Assembly: GCA_026707145.1 (NCBI GenBank) | Contig: JAPOXK010000021.1 | Coordinates: 1 to 64,000, forward strand | Length of the DNA stretch: 64,000 nt | Direction: 5' to 3' | Source of the DNA: Chloroflexota bacterium | GTDB taxonomy: Bacteria > Chloroflexota > Dehalococcoidia > Bin125 | Shown here: positions 49,909-58,535 of the stretch, piece after piece | Numbering within the stretch: position 1 is the first letter of the stretch | How the letters are laid out: each line of letters begins with the position of its first letter | Made by a program: the position numbers and the translations under genes | Notes under the pieces: model-generated | Told to the model about the DNA's origin: nothing | What the model saw: only the letters and a program-made list of their open reading frames with translations | Database searches by the model: none

Positions 49909-50487
49909 CTAGACGGCGGTGAGAACCTGTGCTCCCGCTGTCCGCATCTCGGCGATGGCGCGCTCGCCGTCGCCGGGTTGGACGTTTGCGGCGCGGGTAC
50001 CGTCAAGGATCAGGTGCACCTCGAACCCGGGCTCCTTCAAGCCGTCCAGCACGCTGGCGCGGACGCAATAGTCCAGCGCGACGCCGCAGACCCACAAGCG
50101 CTGCACCCCGTGTTCACGCATGCGGGCCGCGAGTGCGGTGCCGTCGAAAGCCGAGTAGGCTTCCTTATCTGGGTCGTTGCCCTTGTCGACGATGATCGCG
50201 TCCGCCGGCAAGCTGACATCCGGATGGATCTCCGCGCCCGCGGTGCCCTGTACGCAGTGCACCGGCCACGGTCCGCCGCGCTCCTCGAAGCTGCAATGCG
50301 CGGGCGGATGGTAGTCGCGTGACGCGAAGACTGGAACGCCCGCTTTCTCGGCGGCTGCGATCCAGCGATTGATGAGCGGCATGATCTCGAGCCCGTCTTC
50401 GAGTGGCAGCAGCCCACCCGGCAAGAAATCGACCTGCATGTCGACGATTAGCAGCGCGTCCCCTGGCTTGAGATCCGGATCATTCAT
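49909..50487 (-). CDS. pncA: nicotinamidase
   Basis: Hydrolyses nicotinamide to nicotinate, the substrate of the next gene. In the 192-residue isochorismatase fold, Asp in LLIVDMQVDF, metal ligands in SRDYHPPAHCSF, catalytic Lys in VDKGND and nucleophile Cys in CGVALDYCVRAS are all visible. AAAGGAG precedes the ATG by 7 nt. Confidence 0.95.
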   Translation of the reverse strand: MNDPDLKPGDALLIVDMQVDFLPGGLLPLEDGLEIMPLINRWIAAAEKAGVPVFASRDYHPPAHCSFEERGGPWPVHCVQGTAGAEIHPDVSLPADAIIVDKGNDPDKEAYSAFDGTALAARMREHGVQRLWVCGVALDYCVRASVLDGLKEPGFEVHLILDGTRAANVQPGDGERAIAEMRTAGAQVLTAV

Positions 50488-50602
50488 GGCAGACTCCTTT
50501 CGACTTCTGCGTCCCGTCGCGCAACGGCGCTACGCCACCGGCAGAATACTGCTCGCTGGTGACAAGACGGGATCACCGACCCCGCAGGTTCATCTTCGCT
50601 AT

Positions 50603-51001
50603 TCAGGTGTATGGCAGGTCAACCGTCGCCCAGGGCGACTGGAGAGCGGGTACGCGGTACTTGGTCGTTTTCGGGATCAAACCACGCTCTGTGACACGCG
50701 GCAGCAGCGCTTCCAGACGGCGCAAGCGTCGTTGCCAGAGCAGGCGCAGGAATGCCCGATCGAGACGTCGATCGACGCCGTGGTGGGTCAGTCGCAAGTG
50801 GGTACCGGCTGCGTACGGCACCAAAATCCACTCGGTCCGTTCGTTCGCCCGTCCCGTGGAGCGCACGATCCGCCGTGGCTTTTCCGCCTCGACGAGTGGC
50901 CCGGCCCCGACGCCGTGCCAGGCGGCTAGGCAGATGGGCGCCGTTAAGGACTGCCAAACGCGCGATCGCGGGAAAGGAAGCTGCTTCTCGAGGGCGATCA
51001 C
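50603..51001 (-). CDS. SRPBCC/AHSA1-like small protein
   Basis: A 132-residue frame from GTG 51001 that begins like a START-fold protein: LEKQLPFPRSRVWQSLTAP, then LAAWHGVG, ERTEWILVPYAAGTHLRLTHHG and a C-terminal helix (RAFLRLLWQRRLRRLEAL). That order fits activator-of-Hsp90/polyketide-cyclase relatives. The last 30 residues look like read-through of a lost stop. The gene may be slightly degraded. Nothing else is visible in 50488-50602. Confidence 0.55.
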   Translation of the reverse strand: MIALEKQLPFPRSRVWQSLTAPICLAAWHGVGAGPLVEAEKPRRIVRSTGRANERTEWILVPYAAGTHLRLTHHGVDRRLDRAFLRLLWQRRLRRLEALLPRVTERGLIPKTTKYRVPALQSPWATVDLPYT

Positions 51002-51037
51002 CGGTTTCGGTTTTCCCGGCCCAACCTGGGAGCGGCG

Positions 51038-51946
51038 CTATGCGGATTCGGGCTTGTGCTGCTTCAAGAACGATCCAAGCCGGTCAACGGCTTCCTGCGC
51101 TTCTGGCAGCGTGGCCCACATGTGGTGCCAGACGTGGAACATCTCCGGCCAAACCTCCTCGGTCACCGCTACTCCCGCCTCCCGGGCGCTCTGGGCGGTG
51201 CGTGTAGTGTCGTCCAAGATGATCTCCGCGTCTCCCACTTGCATGAGCAGGGGCGGCAAACTTCGGAGGTCGGCGAACATCGGCGATGCGAGTGGCGAGC
51301 GGCGATCGTGCCCTCCCAAGTAATGCGAGGCCATGACCTCCAAGATCTCGTGGGTCAAGCGCGGATCTGCCGTCTTGCGGGTCTGCATCGACGCACCGCT
51401 CAACGACAGGTCGGTCCAAGGTGAGATCAACACGGCTGCACTCGGAAGCGGGTCGCCGGCGTCCCGGGCCGCGATCATCGTTGCCAGGGTCAGACCGCCG
51501 CCGGCGGAATCGCCGACGATGGCGGTCGAACGAGCGGGCGCGGGCCCAGTCGGGCCATTAGCGCGCATCCAGCGATAAGCGGCGAGGCCGTCGTCGACCG
51601 CCGCCGGGAAGGGGTCCTCCGGCGCGAGGCGGTAGTCGACGATCAGCGCCGCGCAGCCGCTGGCGTGTGAGATCGCGGCGGCGAGGTCCCGATGGGTAGC
51701 GATATTGCCAATGACATACCCACCGCCGTGGAAGTGCAGAACGCGATGCGCGGGGTTGGCCCCCGCCGCGACGACCCACTCGCCCGGCACGCCTCCCGCG
51801 TCGACGGGTGTCAGGTCTGTATCGTCTGGCATCGGCCACTCGGCAGCGTTGTAACCGGCGCGCAGTTCTTCGATGCTCAGTTTCGGATCTAACGGGGGCG
51901 TAGCACGCATCCGTTCCACGATCGCCTGGAACTCCGAGGAGGCCAT
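51038..51946 (-). CDS. HSL-family alpha/beta hydrolase (esterase)
   Basis: A 302-residue hormone-sensitive-lipase-type esterase. Oxyanion motif HFHGGGYVIG, nucleophile elbow VGDSAGGGL, Asp in LLMQVGDAEIILDD and catalytic His in the MFHVWHHM segment. GGAAGGACG lies before the ATG at 51946; the open frame upstream is ignored. Substrates are usually short-chain esters. Divergent from the hydantoinase gene. Confidence 0.9.
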   Translation of the reverse strand: MASSEFQAIVERMRATPPLDPKLSIEELRAGYNAAEWPMPDDTDLTPVDAGGVPGEWVVAAGANPAHRVLHFHGGGYVIGNIATHRDLAAAISHASGCAALIVDYRLAPEDPFPAAVDDGLAAYRWMRANGPTGPAPARSTAIVGDSAGGGLTLATMIAARDAGDPLPSAAVLISPWTDLSLSGASMQTRKTADPRLTHEILEVMASHYLGGHDRRSPLASPMFADLRSLPPLLMQVGDAEIILDDTTRTAQSAREAGVAVTEEVWPEMFHVWHHMWATLPEAQEAVDRLGSFLKQHKPESA

Positions 51947-52151
51947 CGCTGTCGTCCTTCCCTCGCTGCTTGCTGTCGGGCGGGTCCGAGATTGCATGGC
52001 TCGATGCTGCCTATGGTAGTCGATGGGTCCGGATGCTCTGCTTTTGCCGCGCGCGGTCCCTTTAAGAAAAGGCGGGTGCTACGCTGAGCCACGAAATCGC
52101 CCGGACTAGCAGGCAACGGCGCCCGGCCGTGGGCGACGGAGGAGAGTGGGC

Positions 52152-53924
52152 ATGGCCCAGGAGATGAAAGTTGACCCGATCACCTTCGAAGTGCTCCGCA
52201 ACGCCTTCGCGGCGGTCAGCAACGAGATGGCCTTGGTCGTGGCTAAAACCGCTTACTCCACCCCTGTTAACGAGGGTCGGGATTTTTCCGGCTCCGTGTA
52301 CGACCGCTGGGGTAAGCTCGTATCCCAGGGTGAGTTTGACCTTCCCGCCTTCGTCGGTCTGACCATGCTGACGGTGCCGGAGGTGATCCGCGCGGTCGGT
52401 ATCGAGAACATGAAGTCCGGCGACATCTACATGATCAACGATCCGTACGTCGCCAGCACGCACTGCAACGACATTCACCTGGTCAAACCCATCTTTTACG
52501 AAGGGCAGTTGATCGGCTTCACGACCTCCACCGCCCACTGGTCGGACGTCGGAGGCGTCGCTCCGGGCTCCCTCAATGCCCGCGCGCGCTCGCACTTCGA
52601 GGAGGGTGTGCGCATCCCGGCGTTGCGCATCTACCGGGAAGGCGTACTGAACAAGGACGTGCTCAGCATCTTGCTGGCGAACATGCGGCAGTCTTGGGAG
52701 CGTATCGGCGATCTCAACGCGCAGACGGCTGCGGTCAAGGCCGGTGAGGCGCGTGTCTTGGCCTACGTGGAGAAGTTCGGCGTTCAGACCGTGCTTGATG
52801 CGATGGAGGATGTGCAGAATCACTCCGAGCGCCTCGCCCGCCGTTCCTGGAGCAACCTTCCGGACGGCACCTACGAGTCCGAGGACTTCATCGACCAGGA
52901 CATTCATACCGGCGAGCCCAAGCGCATCGCGCTCAAGCTGACCATCGAAGGGGACCACGCGATCTTCGATCTCACCGGCAGCGACGGCGCCGCCGAAGCT
53001 GCCGTCAACTGTACGATCGCGGCAACGACGTCGGCCGTTTTCATCGGCTTGGCCGGCGTGCTGCCGCCCATGCCGATGAATTCCGGCGTGATGCGGACCG
53101 TGGAGATCAAGGCCAAACGCGGCTCGATCGTCTGGGCGCAACCCCCGGTTGGGATCTCCGGGTTGGCGGCGACGAGCATGGAATGCGTGGTCTCTTGTTG
53201 CATGAACGCCTTGAGCCAGGCCTACCCGGAGCGCGGCGCGGCGACTCCCTTCAGCATCCTCAATACGGTCTTCGCCGGACACGACACGCGGCCTGACTTC
53301 GACGCTCCCTTCATCAGCTATGTCTGGGGCTTTGGCGGCCTCGGCGCGACGCTCAACAAGGACGGGCACAATGTCACCGGCTCGCCCTACTCGGCCAGCA
53401 CCATGAACATCCCGGCCGAGTTGCAGGAGCGCCGCTATCCGGTGCTGTGGCATGCGCATAAGTGCAAGGACAGCGGCGGAGGGCCGGGTCGGCGCCGCGG
53501 TGGTACCGGCCTGCTGCAGATCGTCGAGTTTGCGTATACCGGCGGGACGATCACCTGTATCGGCGATCGCGAGCGCTTCGGTCCCAAGGGCATCTTCGGC
53601 GGTCATGAGGGCGGCAAGGCCGGGCTGGTGATTAACTTGGACACCGAAAACGAGCGCAACATCGGGATTTTCGCGCTCAACGCCGAAGCGGAGGCCGGCG
53701 AGGTGATGAGCTTCTGGTCCGCGGGCGGAGGGGGTTATGGGGACCCGTTGGAGCGCGAGCCTGCACTCATCATTAAGGACATGATGGACGACTACATCAC
53801 GATCCAAGAGGCGCGTGATATCTACGGCGTGGTGGTGCGAGAGAAGGACCGTCGGCGCCTCGTGTACGAGGTCGATCAGGCGGCCACCGAGAACCTCCGC
53901 AAGGAGATGGCTAGGGCTCGCTGA
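52152..53924 (+). CDS. hydantoinase B / N-methylhydantoinase HyuB-type subunit
   Basis: A 590-residue HyuB family protein. DPITFEVLRNAFAAVSNEMA at the start, INDPYVASTHCNDIHLVKPIF, and GGGPGRRRGGTGLLQ plus GPKGIFGGHEGGKAG near the end are hallmarks. It starts at ATG 52152 with GGAGGA before it. HyuB normally pairs with HyuA (the ATP-dependent half) for hydantoin, oxoproline or acetone-type substrates; no hyuA is in this window, so the partner is elsewhere or the protein acts alone. Confidence 0.93.
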   Translation: MAQEMKVDPITFEVLRNAFAAVSNEMALVVAKTAYSTPVNEGRDFSGSVYDRWGKLVSQGEFDLPAFVGLTMLTVPEVIRAVGIENMKSGDIYMINDPYVASTHCNDIHLVKPIFYEGQLIGFTTSTAHWSDVGGVAPGSLNARARSHFEEGVRIPALRIYREGVLNKDVLSILLANMRQSWERIGDLNAQTAAVKAGEARVLAYVEKFGVQTVLDAMEDVQNHSERLARRSWSNLPDGTYESEDFIDQDIHTGEPKRIALKLTIEGDHAIFDLTGSDGAAEAAVNCTIAATTSAVFIGLAGVLPPMPMNSGVMRTVEIKAKRGSIVWAQPPVGISGLAATSMECVVSCCMNALSQAYPERGAATPFSILNTVFAGHDTRPDFDAPFISYVWGFGGLGATLNKDGHNVTGSPYSASTMNIPAELQERRYPVLWHAHKCKDSGGGPGRRRGGTGLLQIVEFAYTGGTITCIGDRERFGPKGIFGGHEGGKAGLVINLDTENERNIGIFALNAEAEAGEVMSFWSAGGGGYGDPLEREPALIIKDMMDDYITIQEARDIYGVVVREKDRRRLVYEVDQAATENLRKEMARAR

Positions 53925-53925
53925 A

Positions 53926-55083
53926 GTGGAGGCGTCGCCCGAGCCGGAGGATAATGCTCTCTGGCTTCTTGCCGAGGGCATGGCGCAGGCCGCAGCCGAT
54001 CTGCTCGCCGCGCTCGACGATGATCAGCAAACCCAAGCGTGTTTCCCTTTTAACGACGAGCGTGAGCGCACCCGTTGGTACTACACGCCCAACGCTCGCG
54101 GAGGGGTTCCACTGGGCGAGCTATCGCCGCACCAGGAGCGATTGACGCATAAGCTCGTCGCTACCGGCCTAAGCGAGGGCGGCTACGTCACCGCGTCGAC
54201 CATCATTGGTTTGGAAAACACCCTAGATGCGCTTGAGAAGTGGCGTACCCACTGGTATCCCGAGCGTGGCCGGGACCCCGGGAAGTATTTCGTCTCGATT
54301 TTCGGTGATCCGGGCCGCTTTCCTTGGGGATGGCGCTTCGAGGGACATCACGTTTCCCTGCATTACACCCTTGCGACGGCTGACGGCGGCGGCCTGCTGA
54401 TCACGCCGCTCCCTACCTTCTTTGGCTCGGATCCGGCGCGCGCCTCCTTTGTAGGCGCCTCCGGCGACCTGCGCCCGCTGGCTGCTGAGGAGGAGCTTGC
54501 TCGGGCACTAGTGCAAAGCCTGCCTTCCGCGCTGCGCGCGAAAGCTGTTATTTCCGATGTGCCGCCGCCCGATATCGTCATGGCGAACCGCTCTCGCATC
54601 GTGGACGGCGCCTCCCCGATCCCGGCGGCGCAACTGATGGGCCGCGCGATGACCGCCGAGCGCCAGGCCCAGATCGACGAGTGGCACAAAAGGCTAGGGC
54701 TGGCTGCTCACCACTTCGAGCTGTTCCGCTATTCGACCGCGCCGAAGGGTGTGCCGGCGGGCGCGATGCCTGAGGACGCGCGCCGGCGCTTCCGTGAGCT
54801 CCTGCGCCAATACGTGGATCGCATGCCGGCAGCGATCGTGCGGATCGAAGTGGAGAAGCTCACGGGTGCCGCGTTCGACGCGCTCCACTTCGCCTGGGCT
54901 GGCTCGGTCGAGCCTGAGCGCGCGCACTATTACCGGCTCCAGGGCCCGCGGCTGCTTGTCGAGTACGACAAGGTGCAGCGCGAAGCCAACCACATTCACT
55001 CGGTCTGGCGTGACCCGCAGGGTGACTTCGGCTACGACATCCTCGCGCGGCACTATGCGGACGCGTGGACGCCTGGGGGATGA
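53926..55083 (+). CDS. DUF3500-family protein
   Basis: A 385-residue protein matching DUF3500: QTQACFPFNDERERTRWYYTP, a Leu-rich helical segment and WGWRFEGHHVSLHYTL. Function of the family is unknown; it is often found with catabolic enzymes. GTG start 1 nt after the hydantoinase stop, so the two are co-translated. Histidines in EGHHVSLH and REANHIHSVW could bind metal, which is speculation. Confidence 0.8.
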   Translation: MEASPEPEDNALWLLAEGMAQAAADLLAALDDDQQTQACFPFNDERERTRWYYTPNARGGVPLGELSPHQERLTHKLVATGLSEGGYVTASTIIGLENTLDALEKWRTHWYPERGRDPGKYFVSIFGDPGRFPWGWRFEGHHVSLHYTLATADGGGLLITPLPTFFGSDPARASFVGASGDLRPLAAEEELARALVQSLPSALRAKAVISDVPPPDIVMANRSRIVDGASPIPAAQLMGRAMTAERQAQIDEWHKRLGLAAHHFELFRYSTAPKGVPAGAMPEDARRRFRELLRQYVDRMPAAIVRIEVEKLTGAAFDALHFAWAGSVEPERAHYYRLQGPRLLVEYDKVQREANHIHSVWRDPQGDFGYDILARHYADAWTPGG

Positions 55084-55101
55084 GGAGCCACGGGGGCAGC
55101 G

Positions 55102-55524
55102 CTAGCGGGCCGCCTCCTGGATCTGGGCAGCGTGTTCGTTGAGGTGCATCGCGTTGCTCTGCATGACCCCCGCCACGGTTTCCATCCGCTCGTGCTTCAC
55201 CGCTAAGTCCGCGTCCGTCACATACTGCAGACGGCCGTCGCAATCCTTGGAAACCTCATTGAAGGCCGCGAGTGCGTCGGCGGCCGTCGCGTAGGAGGGC
55301 TCGATCGGGTCCAGTCCGGGATAGCCACAGGACACGCAGACTTGGGTGGTGAACCATGGCTCGGCGCCGATCGTGTGCTCGGCTGCCTGACGCGGGGACC
55401 ATGCCTCTTCCCCGTCACCGGATGCCGGCTGGCGTTCCCAGTTGGCGCCGGCTTCTTCAAGGGCGGAGCGGAAGGCGGAACGGGCCTTGGTGATCTCGGC
55501 GCGTAGCTCGTCTGGTGTGGGCAT
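55102..55524 (-). CDS. DinB-like four-helix protein
   Basis: A 140-residue protein from ATG 55524 with AAAGGACAG upstream. The helices WSPRQAAEHTIGAEPW and MHLNEHAAQIQEAAR provide the spaced His of the DinB/DUF664 metal site. Such proteins include thiol-dependent transferases. CVSCGYPG adds a Cys pair not typical of the fold. Convergent with the DUF3500 gene. Confidence 0.72.
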   Translation of the reverse strand: MPTPDELRAEITKARSAFRSALEEAGANWERQPASGDGEEAWSPRQAAEHTIGAEPWFTTQVCVSCGYPGLDPIEPSYATAADALAAFNEVSKDCDGRLQYVTDADLAVKHERMETVAGVMQSNAMHLNEHAAQIQEAAR

Positions 55525-55687
55525 GATCGGCTGTCCTTTCGGGTGTGTCCGCAGCCAACTGGGGATAACACAGGCGCCGGGCCTAGGCAACGCGGCTGTG
55601 GATGCCGCCTCTGTATCTTCGGGCGCGCCGTCGCGGTCAGGACTGATATCGAGCCGCTCTTCCTTATCCGGTAAGTTGGATGGGCCG

Positions 55688-57214
55688 CTAGTCACTGCGC
55701 ATCCAGTCGGCGATCCGCTCTGCCACCATGATCGTGGTCGCGTTGGTGTTTGCGCGGGGCGTCTCCGGAAAGATCGAGGCGTCGGCAGCCCGCAACCCAC
55801 GCAGGCTGTGGACCCGCCCGTACTGATCCACAACCGCGCGCGGATCGCCGGAGGGGCCCATCGGGCAGGTAGCGGAAGTGTGATGCCCGGTAGTGACGTT
55901 GGCGCGGATCCAGGCGTCGAGGGCTGCGTCCGTTTCGAGATCGCGGTGAAACGGCTGGTAGCGACTGTCGATCAGCCCTTCGAATTCTGAGCGCGCCGCT
56001 AGTTCCACCGCCAGCCGTACCCCTTCACGCAAGCGTTCCAGGTCCCAAGGGTCGGCGAGCTGATTCATTTCGATTCGTGGCGGGTCCGTCGGGTCGGAGG
56101 AAGCGAGCGTGATTGAACCGCGCGATCGCGGCATCTCCAGCGCCGGCATCAGGCCATAGCCCTCGCCGGCCGCGTTGGCGCGGCTGAAGTCCAGCCGAAT
56201 CCGGCTGAACCCTACGAGCTGCATGTCGTTGGGTTCGTCCGATCCGGTGGCGGTATAGCGCAATCCCACCTGAAGGAAGGGCACCTCGTCCGCGATCGTC
56301 CCCGGACACGGCCGGTAAAGCGTCAGCACGGAGGCGTGGTCGGTGAGCGTTCGCCCGACGGGCAGGTCGGCTCGCGGCTCGATCCCGAAGCGGCGGAGCT
56401 GCGCGCCCGGCCCCACCCCTGAATGCAGCAAGAGATGCGGTGTCATGACGGCGCCTGCGCAGAGTACCGTTTCTGCGCCCCGGACTTGCTGCACGCCTCC
56501 GCCCGCCTCCACTTCCAATCCGATGCAACGGTCTCCCTCGAACAGAAGCCGTCGCGCCTGCACGCCGGCTCGGATCGTGAGGTTCAGCCGCTGGCGGATC
56601 GGCTCCAGGTAGGTGATAGCAGTGCTCAGCCGCTGCCCGTCGATCTTGTTCATGGGCCATGGCCCGACTCCACCGAGGGAATCGGGATGGTTCATATCGT
56701 CGTCGTAGGCAAAGCCGCGCGCGCGACAAGCGTCGTGCATGGCGCGCTGGAACGGCACCCAGGTTGATTCATGGGCGCGCAGGATCGGCATGGGTCCGTC
56801 GCTTCCGTGCAGATCATCCGCGTAGTTCTGGTCGGATTCGAGCTTGCGAAAATAGGGCAGCACTTTCCGCCAAGACCACTCGTCGTTGCCGGCCGCAGCC
56901 CAGCGCTCATAGTCCGCGGGCGTGCCGCGCAGGAACACGCATCCGTTCACCGCAGAAGAGCCGCCGGTGACCTTGCCGCGTGGGAGGGGCGTGGGCCGCT
57001 GCTCGGCGTGCTCGACGGCGCGCAGGCCCCAGTCGTGCGTCTTCACGGCGTTGGCGATCGACTCGGCACTCCGCAATTCCGGCGGGAGTGTGGCGATCGA
57101 ATAATCGGCTCCGGCTTCCAGCAGGAGTACCGATCGGCTTGGATCCTCAGTGAGCCGTGCCGCCAGCGCCGCCCCCGCGGCCCCCGCGCCCACGACGATC
57201 ACGTCGTAACGCAT
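55688..57214 (-). CDS. GMC-family FAD oxidoreductase (choline dehydrogenase-like)
   Basis: A 508-residue GMC flavoenzyme. N-terminal FAD site YDVIVVGAGAAGAALAARL, GGSSAVNGCVFLRG, and the C-terminal catalytic region GHHTSATCPMG and PRANTNATTIMVAERIADWM. Substrates in the family are alcohols, choline or polyethylene glycol. I start at ATG 57214 rather than 57223 because a -10 box ends 7 nt before it and there is no ribosome site, the same arrangement as other leaderless candidates here. Confidence 0.92.
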   Translation of the reverse strand: MRYDVIVVGAGAAGAALAARLTEDPSRSVLLLEAGADYSIATLPPELRSAESIANAVKTHDWGLRAVEHAEQRPTPLPRGKVTGGSSAVNGCVFLRGTPADYERWAAAGNDEWSWRKVLPYFRKLESDQNYADDLHGSDGPMPILRAHESTWVPFQRAMHDACRARGFAYDDDMNHPDSLGGVGPWPMNKIDGQRLSTAITYLEPIRQRLNLTIRAGVQARRLLFEGDRCIGLEVEAGGGVQQVRGAETVLCAGAVMTPHLLLHSGVGPGAQLRRFGIEPRADLPVGRTLTDHASVLTLYRPCPGTIADEVPFLQVGLRYTATGSDEPNDMQLVGFSRIRLDFSRANAAGEGYGLMPALEMPRSRGSITLASSDPTDPPRIEMNQLADPWDLERLREGVRLAVELAARSEFEGLIDSRYQPFHRDLETDAALDAWIRANVTTGHHTSATCPMGPSGDPRAVVDQYGRVHSLRGLRAADASIFPETPRANTNATTIMVAERIADWMRSD

Positions 57215-57221
57215 GCCTGCC

Positions 57222-57227
57222 ATCGTA
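57222..57227 (-). promoter_or_regulatory. -10 box of the GMC oxidoreductase gene (leaderless arrangement)
   Basis: TACGAT on the minus strand ends 7 nt before the ATG at 57214. No -35 box or ribosome site is evident. Confidence 0.4.
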
Positions 57228-57398
57228 GCGGTCGCTTGCCTGCGTGCCTCCTGTTGTCCCGTCGTGAAGCCGCTGCTCGGCGAGTGGCTTCCTATCGCTG
57301 CCTGTCGCGTTGACCGACCCGGCGGCTCCCTCTAGTCTCCGGCAGCCCCGTATGGAGACTCACGCGTTGGCACGCGTGCTGAGAGGAGTTTTCTGGCC

Positions 57399-58436
57399 AT
57401 GGAGATCGGCAGCTACATGAACTCGCATGGGCTCATCGTGCGCAGCGAGACGGAGTTTTGGCTGGAGAACATTGAGGCATCCGAGATGCGGCCGCTTGAG
57501 TTTGCCCGGTCCGCCGAGCGGTTGGGCTACCACTCGCTCTGGTTTCCCGATCACGTGACGTTGCCGCTGCAAACCACGCCGGTGCACATCGCCAATCCGG
57601 AGTCTGGCAAGCGCCACTATGTCGAGCGCCCGCAGCTCATGGACGCACTGACGACTATGGCCGCCGTCGCGGCCGTTACGGAGCGCATCAAGCTCGCGAC
57701 GTCCGTGTTGATCTCTCCGTACCGTCCCCCCCTGCACGACGCCCGCCAGTTCGCCACCGTCGACTGGCTCTCCAACGGCCGCGTGATCGCGGGCGTAGGC
57801 GCGGGCTGGGCGAAGGAAGAGTTCGACGCCCTCCTGCTCGATCACGACAAGCGGGGCGAGATGACGGATGAATGCATCCAGGTCTACAAGACCTCTTGGG
57901 AAGACGAAACTCCCCAGTTCGAGGGGGAGTTCTACCGGTTTAGCAACATCACGATGGACCCCAAGCCGGTTCAGAAGCCGCGCCCGCCCATCGTCTTTGG
58001 CGGTATGTCCAGGGCGGGCGCACGCCGGGCCGCGCGCCTCTGTGACGGCTTCTATCCGATCTTCATGCACCCGGCCGCTCGCCCGCATGACCTTGATCAT
58101 TTCCAAGATGAGATCCGGCGCGAGGCTGAGCGTGTTGGGAAGGATCTGTCCGAGTTCATGATGATCGGGCTTGTCGGAGTGCGTATCACCAGCGCCGATG
58201 ATCCCAGCCTCAAACGCGATCCACGTCCGATCTGCGAGGGCACGCCGGAGATGATCCTTGAGGATCTGCAGCAGTTCGCGGAGGCGGGTTACTCCTTGAT
58301 GGTGCTCCACCAAGATTGTCGCGATACGCAGTCCGTTGGGGAGCTGTTCGAGCGCATGGAGCAGTGCGGTGAGGAGATCATTCCGACCGCGAAGAGCTTC
58401 AAGCCGGGTGGCGAATGGATGCCCGTGCCGGCCTAA
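57399..58436 (+). CDS. LLM-class (luciferase-like) oxidoreductase, probably F420-dependent
   Basis: A 345-residue luciferase-like TIM barrel. AERLGYHSLWFPDHV, TERIKLATSVLISPYRPP, WLSNGRVIAGVGAGWAKEEF and PPIVFGGMSRAGARRAARLCDG follow the LLM order. The GxGAGW motif and absence of a partner flavin reductase favour F420 as cofactor, in line with the F420-type protein at 16283. AGGAG lies 10 nt before the ATG. It converges with the amidase gene; 58437-58535 has an inverted repeat (CCTCCCG/CGGGAGG) but no T run. Confidence 0.9.
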   Translation: MEIGSYMNSHGLIVRSETEFWLENIEASEMRPLEFARSAERLGYHSLWFPDHVTLPLQTTPVHIANPESGKRHYVERPQLMDALTTMAAVAAVTERIKLATSVLISPYRPPLHDARQFATVDWLSNGRVIAGVGAGWAKEEFDALLLDHDKRGEMTDECIQVYKTSWEDETPQFEGEFYRFSNITMDPKPVQKPRPPIVFGGMSRAGARRAARLCDGFYPIFMHPAARPHDLDHFQDEIRREAERVGKDLSEFMMIGLVGVRITSADDPSLKRDPRPICEGTPEMILEDLQQFAEAGYSLMVLHQDCRDTQSVGELFERMEQCGEEIIPTAKSFKPGGEWMPVPA

Positions 58437-58535
58437 CTCCTCCCGGCAGAGCCTCTCGATAACGCCGTGCGCCGGTTTTCGGGAGGGTGCGCTCAGGCGC
58501 GTATTGAGGGGCGCCGCCGCACTTGCAGCGCCCGT

